A DNA stretch of 9,582 nucleotides from Oscillospiraceae bacterium (GTDB lineage: Bacteria; Bacillota; Clostridia; Oscillospirales; Oscillospiraceae), in assembly GCA_016290695.1 (NCBI GenBank), contig JAEEUX010000076.1, forward strand, positions 1-9,582, written 5' to 3'. Of this stretch, positions 6,158 to 9,582 are shown piece by piece. Each line of letters begins with the position of its first letter. Within the stretch, counting starts at the first letter, position 1. The notes below the pieces were generated by a model that saw nothing but the letters and a program-made list of their open reading frames with translations, was not told where the DNA came from and searched no databases. The translations under genes were made by a program, and so were the position numbers.

Positions 6158-7390
6158 TCAATACTCCAAAAGCTCGTTGAAAAGCTCAATGGCGTATCGG
6201 TCGGTCATGCCGGAAATATAATCTATAACCGCCTGAATATAAATTTCACTGGAGTCCAGCGCCCGATAGATTTTCTCATTCTCGCACTGCAGGGCGATCT
6301 CTTTCAATGGACCCTCCGGCACGATTTCCGTTGAACAGTATCTTGCCAGCCATTTTTCAAAGGAGCCCGAGAGCTTGGGCGTGAACTGCCTGCTGTCGTT
6401 TATGTTGTTCCATGTGTGTCGGCCGTCGTAAAAGGAGAGCAGCATATTGAATATCTGCGTGAGTACGAGTTCGGAATAATGGATGAATGGGTCAAGGCGT
6501 TTGTTATGATATATGCATTCATAATTGAAGCGCTTGATTTCGGTAAGCTGCTGAAAAAACTGCTCACTCATTGCAATGCCCTTATCAGGAGCGCTGTTCT
6601 GGCAGATGTCTATAATCATATTATGCATTATAACCGTCGTGTTCATAACGTACTGATCGAATGCCCGTGCCATTTTCAGAAGCTTGTTCTGATCGCTCTG
6701 ACTGAGTAGTCCAAGACTGGCCGCGTCCTCGATATCGCGCCCGACGTATGCAATCTTGTCGGCTATCTTAACAACACAGCCCTCCCACGTGACGGCTTGA
6801 AATTTTCCGACCTCGTCAAAATCCTCTATCGGAACCGAGATGTCGCGAGGGAAGATGCCGTTCTGGTCCATTTCTCCGCAGTGCGATATGATGCCGTCTC
6901 TGACTGCATAGGTTAGATTCATGTTTTGATTGTATTTATAGTTATCCTCCAAAAGCTCAATGGAATCAACGAATCTGAGCCCGTTCCTCTCGTGCCAGAA
7001 GTCATTTTTCAGATATTCCCTCGAGAGCTTCTTCAGTACGGTCTCGCCTTGATGGCCGAAGGGCGCGTGGCCTAAATCATGTCCGATTGCGATGGCTTTC
7101 GTTAGTTCCTCGTTCAATCCGAGTGATTTTGCAATCGTGGAGCTGACGGATTCGACGTGCCCGACGTGCTCCATTCTCGTGCAGATATGGTCGTTATTTA
7201 TATTGAAAAAAACCTGCGTCTTGTGCTTTAGGCGGCGGTACGCCATGGAGTGAAGAATACGGGTATAGTCCCTGTCAAACGGGGAACGGATATCGTCGGC
7301 GCGCGAATATAGCTCGCTTCGCCTGCTGATAAGCATTTCCCAATTGGGGTTTGCTTCCGTGGCGGCTGCCTCAGAGAACAGGTGGTTCAA
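6158..7390 (-). CDS. dgt: dGTPase-family HD-domain nucleotide hydrolase
   Basis: A 410-aa protein of the deoxyguanosinetriphosphate triphosphohydrolase family, which hydrolyses dNTPs (classically dGTP) to the nucleoside and triphosphate; members adjust dNTP pools and some restrict phages. The N-terminal part has RSPFDRDYTRILHSMAYRRL, the substrate-side motif of the family. The HD metal site follows: H75 in RMEHVGHVE, H104-D105 in IGHDLGHAPFGHQGE and D210 in KIADKIAYVGRDIEDA, so the catalytic set is complete. The C-terminal third (about 250-410) is helical and variable. I use TTG at 7390-7388 as start; AAGGAAGGAGA (7401-7411) lies about 10 nt upstream, slightly long, but no ATG in frame fits. 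The gene is lower in GC than the Bce operon, transcribed alone, and convergent with it. Whether dGTP or another dNTP is preferred cannot be read from sequence. Confidence 0.93.
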   Translation of the reverse strand: MNHLFSEAAATEANPNWEMLISRRSELYSRADDIRSPFDRDYTRILHSMAYRRLKHKTQVFFNINNDHICTRMEHVGHVESVSSTIAKSLGLNEELTKAIAIGHDLGHAPFGHQGETVLKKLSREYLKNDFWHERNGLRFVDSIELLEDNYKYNQNMNLTYAVRDGIISHCGEMDQNGIFPRDISVPIEDFDEVGKFQAVTWEGCVVKIADKIAYVGRDIEDAASLGLLSQSDQNKLLKMARAFDQYVMNTTVIMHNMIIDICQNSAPDKGIAMSEQFFQQLTEIKRFNYECIYHNKRLDPFIHYSELVLTQIFNMLLSFYDGRHTWNNINDSRQFTPKLSGSFEKWLARYCSTEIVPEGPLKEIALQCENEKIYRALDSSEIYIQAVIDYISGMTDRYAIELFNELLEY

Positions 7391-7483
7391 TAATAATCGC
7401 TCTCCTTCCTTGTCGTGCCATGTTTAAGCGAAAAGCAGGAAACCGTAATGGCGCGGCGCTAAAAAGCCTGACATTTTGTGTAT

Positions 7484-7512
7484 ATTATAGCGCATCCCGC
7501 AAAGCTGTGCAA
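7484..7512 (-). promoter_or_regulatory. Promoter of the dGTPase gene
   Basis: On the minus strand TATAAT (7489-7484) is a perfect -10, with TTGCAC (7512-7507) 17 bp upstream as a partial -35. Transcription would start near 7477, giving a leader of about 87 nt. An ATTGAT/ATCAAT inverted repeat at 7523-7540 sits just upstream and could be an operator, but it is only 6 bp per arm. Confidence 0.6.
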
Positions 7513-7613
7513 TATAATCATGATTGATGCGGCAATCAATGCATTCTGCAACAGCAAAAGAGGAGGCCTCAATTCGGCTTGCTTAGCCGTTTTGAGACAA
7601 CGCCAGTCTGTAG

Positions 7614-7651
7614 ACAAGCCCGCTTCTGGATTGAGCCGGAAGCGGGCTTGT
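7614..7651. repeat. Large perfect hairpin at the IS remnant end
   Basis: ACAAGCCCGCTTC (7614-7626) and its exact reverse complement (7639-7651) form 13 bp, extended inward by three more pairs including one G-T, with a 6-nt loop. There is no U-tract on either side, so it is not an ordinary terminator. It looks like the subterminal palindrome of a transposon end or an intergenic repeat; the same motif elsewhere in the genome would decide. Confidence 0.7.
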
Positions 7652-7712
7652 TGAATAAAAGTCGAAAAAAGAGAGATGAAGTCCGAAAAAACGTCAAAAG
7701 AGAGGGAATCAG

Positions 7713-7732
7713 GGCGGTTTTCCGCCGTTTTT
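7713..7732 (+). terminator. Short terminator-like hairpin
   Basis: GGCGG (7713-7717), TTTT loop and CCGCC (7722-7726) are followed by GTTTTT (7727-7732). The stem is only 5 bp, and no intact gene precedes it on this strand, so it is weakly supported. Confidence 0.3.
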
Positions 7733-7768
7733 GGCTGACTTTTTCCTCTGTTCGGTTGTAAGTATCCT

Positions 7769-8002
7769 CTATAGTACGGCCGGAAATCCCTTCGGAATCG
7801 GAGCCACAAGCCCCGTTCCCAAGCGGTGTTTTTGAACCTTGTGATGGAGCTTGAGAACATCATAAGCCGGACACGGGAGCGCCCACTCTGCCTCAACCTT
7901 CACGGCACCTCGCAGCAGAAATCTCCGGAAACCCATATCCTCTTTGGTCATGGCAAAGGCATCCTTGTCCTGGATGCTGCGGTTTACCCGGATCAGCTGC
8001 CG
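7769..8002 (-). pseudogene. C-terminal fragment of an IS1182-type transposase
   Basis: The minus-strand frame reads RQLIRVNRSIQDKDAFAMTK, then EDMGFRRFLLRGAVKVEAEW, then a segment ending in YDVLKLHHKVQKH. This matches the family pattern R.NRSIQ.EGAFG..K.D.GFRRFL.RG...V..E.LL.....N..KLH, the C-terminal end of IS1182-like DDE transposases. An in-frame TAA stands just upstream at 8003-8005, and no start or N-terminal part is present. The glutamate of the DDE triad, normally in the EGAFG-like motif, is D-K-D-A-F here, so even this part has drifted. The fragment stops at 7769 near its natural C-terminus. It cannot encode active transposase. An opposite-strand frame at 7826-8098 is its shadow. The family call is from memory of conserved motifs. 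Confidence 0.75.
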
Positions 8003-8063
8003 TTATTTTCTCGCTTTTTTCGGGGCTGCAATCAAGCAGCTCTCAAGGGCGGCTTGCTGTATT

Positions 8064-8114
8064 TGACATTGTCAGAACGAAAGGAAAACGATTTTTGACA
8101 TGGATTGATGTCAA
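8064..8114. repeat. Two TGACA inverted repeats
   Basis: TGACA-T-TGTCA (8064-8074) and TTGACAT-N6-ATGTCAA (8095-8114) share the TTGACA half-site and lie about 30 bp apart. They resemble operator pairs, but no gene starts nearby on either strand. They may be leftovers of the IS insertion region. The rest of 8005-8193 shows nothing else I can support. Confidence 0.35.
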
Positions 8115-8193
8115 TGACGATTGGCAAGTCATGATGAAAATTACAGAAAGCGGATGACGCCAGTGAGATGAAGTGAAAAAGCAATATAAAAAC

Positions 8194-8237
8194 AAAAAAT
8201 CGAGTGGCCATAACGCAAATCCGTTATGACCACTCGA
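8194..8237 (-). terminator. Rho-independent terminator of the tRNA unit
   Basis: The arms at 8200-8215 and 8222-8237 form a 16-bp stem with one C/A mismatch and a 6-nt loop. Read on the minus strand it is followed by TTTTTTG (8199-8193). It begins 2 nt after the end of the Trp tRNA CCA. Confidence 0.9.
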
Positions 8238-8239
8238 AA

Positions 8240-8315
8240 TGGCAGGGGCAGAAGGACTTGAACCCTCGGCACTCGGTTTTGGAGACCGATGCTCTACCAA
8301 CTGAGCTATACCCCT
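8240..8315 (-). tRNA. tRNA-Trp (anticodon CCA)
   Basis: The 76-nt minus-strand sequence folds into a complete cloverleaf. The acceptor stem AGGGGTA pairs with TGCCCCT, the D-loop region is AGCTCAGTTGGTAGAGC, the anticodon stem TCGGT/ACCGA holds loop CTCCAAA with anticodon CCA, and the T-arm loop is TTCAAGT. The 3' end has discriminator G and an encoded CCA (8242-8240). It is the second gene of a two-tRNA unit. Confidence 0.96.
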
Positions 8316-8326
8316 AAAGATTGCCG

Positions 8327-8359
8327 AGCATATACATATAAATATGTTATATGTATGCT
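8327..8359. other. AT-rich hairpin between the two tRNAs
   Basis: AGCAT plus ACATATAA (8327-8341, with a 2-nt bulge) pairs with TTATATGTATGCT (8347-8359). In the precursor RNA it would form a stem-loop between the tRNAs and could serve as a processing site. There is no U-tract, so it should not terminate. Confidence 0.45.
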
Positions 8360-8363
8360 GAAC

Positions 8364-8439
8364 TGGTGGACCTGAAGAGATTCGAACTCTCGACCTCTCG
8401 GATGCGAACCGAACGCTCTCCCAGCTGAGCTACAGGCCC
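8364..8439 (-). tRNA. tRNA-Ala (anticodon CGC)
   Basis: A 76-nt minus-strand cloverleaf. The acceptor stem GGGCCTG pairs with CAGGTCC and contains the G3-U70 wobble pair that marks alanine tRNAs. The D-arm is AGCTCAGCTGGGAGAGC, the anticodon loop TTCGCAT gives anticodon CGC, and the T-arm is GAGAGTTCGAATCTCTT. Discriminator A and an encoded CCA (8366-8364) complete it. A CGC-Ala tRNA reads GCG codons, which suits the frequent GCG codons in the Bce genes. Confidence 0.95.
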
Positions 8440-8491
8440 AAAAGAAACTAAGCGGCAAGCCTCGATATTCTTTTTCTGTGACACGCGATAT

Positions 8492-8519
8492 ATTATAGCA
8501 CAATTTCGGAAAATGTAAA
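8492..8519 (-). promoter_or_regulatory. Promoter of the tRNA unit
   Basis: On the minus strand TTTACA (8519-8514), 16-bp spacer and TATAAT (8497-8492), with TGC directly before the -10. Transcription would start near 8485, about 45 nt before the Ala tRNA. Confidence 0.8.
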
Positions 8520-8560
8520 GATAAATTTTCGCTCTAAAAAATTTTTGTTGATTTACCATT

Positions 8561-8603
8561 GAAGTGCGAAAGCTCAAAAGAGCTCGAGCACTTCTCTTTT
8601 TTT
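8561..8603 (+). terminator. Terminator-like hairpin ahead of the HTH gene
   Basis: GAAGTGC (8561-8567) pairs with GCACTTC (8588-8594), enclosing a second stem AGCTC/GAGCT (8571-8575 with 8580-8584) and a four-A loop. TCTTTTTTT follows at 8595-8603. It faces right, yet the nearest upstream gene is transcribed to the left. It may be a leader attenuator for the HTH gene or a relic of a lost gene. Confidence 0.7.
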
Positions 8604-8632
8604 ATCTATTTCAAGGGAAAGGAGGCCGGAAC

Positions 8633-8887
8633 ATGATCCAAAAAGTCGGCTATTACCTCGGGCCGACCGAGCGGGCGGAGATCGAGAGACTCCACAACGG
8701 CGGCGCGCCCGTGGGCGTGATCGCCGAGAGAGTCGGATCGCACAGGGCGACGATTTACCGGGAACTCAAGAACGGTTACACCGGGGCCGTAGACGAGTAC
8801 GGTCGCCGAGTGTATAGTGCAGAGGTAGCGCAAGCGATCTTTGAGAGAAATATCAAAAGGCGCGGCGAGCGGGCCGCGACCGCCTAA
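8633..8887 (+). CDS. Small HTH protein, IS30-like N-terminal HTH (84 aa)
   Basis: ATG 8633 is preceded by AAAGGAGG (8618-8625) at 7 nt. Residues 8-46 (LGPTERAEIERLHNGG, then IAERVGSHRATIYRELKNG) match the HTH found at the start of IS30 transposases and in many small phage and ICE proteins, whose consensus is LT..ER..I..L...G.S...IA..LG.S.STI.REI..NG. The protein ends at 84 residues with a basic tail (NIKRRGERAATA) and has no DDE catalytic domain, so it is a stand-alone DNA-binding protein rather than a complete transposase. It could be a small regulator or DNA-packaging/replication accessory factor of a mobile element; an N-terminal fragment of a transposase is less likely because the next gene follows cleanly with its own ribosome site. 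Nearby frames starting earlier (8564) lie inside the hairpin and are not used. Confidence 0.8.
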   Translation: MIQKVGYYLGPTERAEIERLHNGGAPVGVIAERVGSHRATIYRELKNGYTGAVDEYGRRVYSAEVAQAIFERNIKRRGERAATA

Positions 8888-8910
8888 AACAGAGAGGAGA
8901 TTGTCATGCC

Positions 8911-9582
8911 ATGAAAGAAAAAATGCTCATTGGTTACTACACGATCCCGGAAGATACCGAAATGGAAAATCACGGCTTTGAGTGCGCCGCGTGGTATGAG
9001 CGGATCGCGGTCAAGGCCGGGAAATATCCGATCATGTCGAGCGGGTACGTCTACCACGAGCGCGATCAGCGCTATTTGCCGGAGCTCGCGGATTGCTCGA
9101 TCTCTATCGAAATCCCGGGGACGGTCGTCTCGGACGATTTCGGGGCGCGTTTCTGCGGAGTCCCGGTCGGCGTATATGACTCGGCAAAGAACGCCGGAAA
9201 TCCGAGCCGGATACTCCTCTCCCCGTATGCTCACGCGCTCGCGTGGGACATTCTCGAGGGACGGGCGCAAAATGTTGAGCTCCTCCCGCGGTTTGAGGCC
9301 CGGAGGATCGAGTTTGACTATGACGGAGAGACGCACGAGACGGCGCGCATCGTCGACACAGAGAAAGAGAGCGAGTGCATGGCAGAGCAAGAGGCGGCGC
9401 TTTGCGATAAATGCGGCCGGGATTGCGAGCTATATCACCATATAAAGGGGGCAAGCGAGGGGATCACACTCGCCGCGCTCCTCTCCACGTTCGAGCCGAA
9501 AACGGGAGTCTTTATCGTTCATCATATGGGCGCGGAGGTCTCGGAGGGCGTCGGCGGCGGAATGGCGGCGGAGCTCCTCTCC
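8911..9582 (+). CDS. Unrecognised protein, runs off the right edge (224 aa seen)
   Basis: The frame from ATG 8911 stays open to the end of the window, so the gene is partial at its 3' end. GAGAGGAGA (8891-8899) lies 11 nt upstream; the better-spaced ATG at 8906 gives only Met-Pro-stop, whose TGA overlaps ATG 8911. The protein begins MKEKMLIGYYTIPEDTEMEN and is soluble and acidic. A first globular part spans about residues 1-150 (FECAAWYERIAVKAGKYPIM, then a FCGVPVGVYD segment). A Cys cluster CDKCGRDC follows near residues 165-172, suggesting a metal site, and a glycine-rich stretch GAEVSEGVGGGMAAE stands at the right edge. No signal peptide or membrane helix is visible. I do not recognise the family; phage or ICE origin is inferred from its compact packing after the HTH gene and its different codon style (many TCG, GAG, ATC and CTC). 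Confidence 0.8.
   Translation, partial: MKEKMLIGYYTIPEDTEMENHGFECAAWYERIAVKAGKYPIMSSGYVYHERDQRYLPELADCSISIEIPGTVVSDDFGARFCGVPVGVYDSAKNAGNPSRILLSPYAHALAWDILEGRAQNVELLPRFEARRIEFDYDGETHETARIVDTEKESECMAEQEAALCDKCGRDCELYHHIKGASEGITLAALLSTFEPKTGVFIVHHMGAEVSEGVGGGMAAELLS

Larger units (their letters stand above)
7589..8005 (-). mobile_element. Remnant of an IS1182-type insertion sequence (3' end)
   Basis: This stretch lies between the dGTPase promoter and the tRNA genes. It holds a broken transposase 3' end (7769-8002) followed, in the transposase reading direction, by about 180 bp of non-coding DNA with a small GC stem (7713-7726) and a large hairpin (7614-7651). The likely outer end is TTTTGAGACA at about 7589-7598, a GAGAC-type terminal sequence, but no matching inverted copy is found on the far side (8005-8230). 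The 5' half of the element is therefore lost. The boundaries are approximate. Confidence 0.5.

Noticed and set aside
7371..7421. 16-codon minus-strand ORF from an ATG overlapping the dGTPase start
   Set aside because: Out of frame with dGTPase and without a ribosome site of its own; its body contains the dGTPase ribosome site, so the overlap is probably accidental.
7459..7896. 145-aa minus-strand frame across the hairpin and IS end
   Set aside because: It crosses non-coding IS terminal DNA in a different frame from the transposase motifs and has no sensible protein pattern.
8240..8439. tRNA genes as the integration site of the right-hand accessory block
   Set aside because: Integration normally uses the tRNA 3' end. 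Here the 3' ends face left, away from the accessory block, and no repeated tRNA 3' fragment is seen in the window.
8306..8577. Minus-strand frames over the tRNA genes (with a FGPVAQLGERSVRI-like segment)
   Set aside because: These are well-known false proteins made by translating tRNA genes; the cloverleaf is complete.
8884..9454. Arg/Ser-rich frames on both strands over the right-edge gene (including 8930-9445)
   Set aside because: They are out of frame with the ATG 8911 gene, which has a better protein pattern and stays open to the window end; R/S/T-rich output is typical of shadows in GC-rich DNA.

Overview
The window looks like chromosome from an uncultured, fairly GC-rich Bacillota (Clostridia, probably a gut lineage). 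Reasons: a complete Bce-type two-component/ABC antimicrobial-peptide module (a Bacillota hallmark), strong AGGAGG-type ribosome sites with some TTG starts, tRNA genes with encoded CCA, a type I-C CRISPR array, an IS1182-like transposase scar, and remains of a large polyvalent phage/ICE protein of a kind common in Clostridia. The species assignment is inference.

Layout. 1-350: trailer end of a type I-C CRISPR array; leader and cas genes would lie to the left, outside the window. The repeat changes type inside the array, with compensatory stem substitutions. About 350-1293: decayed phage/ICE material, with a 77-aa small ORF and a frameshifted, internally deleted fragment of a polyvalent protein. 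1293-6092: a tight five-gene operon region, all on +: response regulator (TTG start), intramembrane-sensing histidine kinase, an operator/promoter region, ABC ATPase, large FtsX-type permease, and a 44-aa single-helix membrane protein coupled to the permease by an ATGA overlap, closed by a strong terminator. 6158-7390: a convergent dGTPase-family HD hydrolase on the minus strand, with its promoter at about 7484-7512. 7589-8005: IS1182-type transposase 3' remnant with a large terminal hairpin. 8195-8519: a two-tRNA transcription unit on the minus strand (Ala-CGC, then Trp-CCA) with its own promoter and terminator. 8561-9582: start of an accessory (phage- or ICE-like) gene block on +: a terminator-like hairpin, a small IS30-like HTH protein, and an unrecognised protein that runs off the right edge.

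How the genes work together. In Bce modules the transporter senses the peptide antibiotic and signals through the extracellular-loop-less kinase to the regulator, which activates the transporter promoter. The intergenic region 3000-3101 has the expected architecture: a TTACA-N4-CGTAA inverted repeat, a 12-bp perfect palindrome and an extended -10 with a poor -35. The most promising undescribed items are the 44-aa protein coupled to the permease and the covarying repeat switch in the CRISPR array. I found no complete new system in the window; the right-edge accessory block is truncated.
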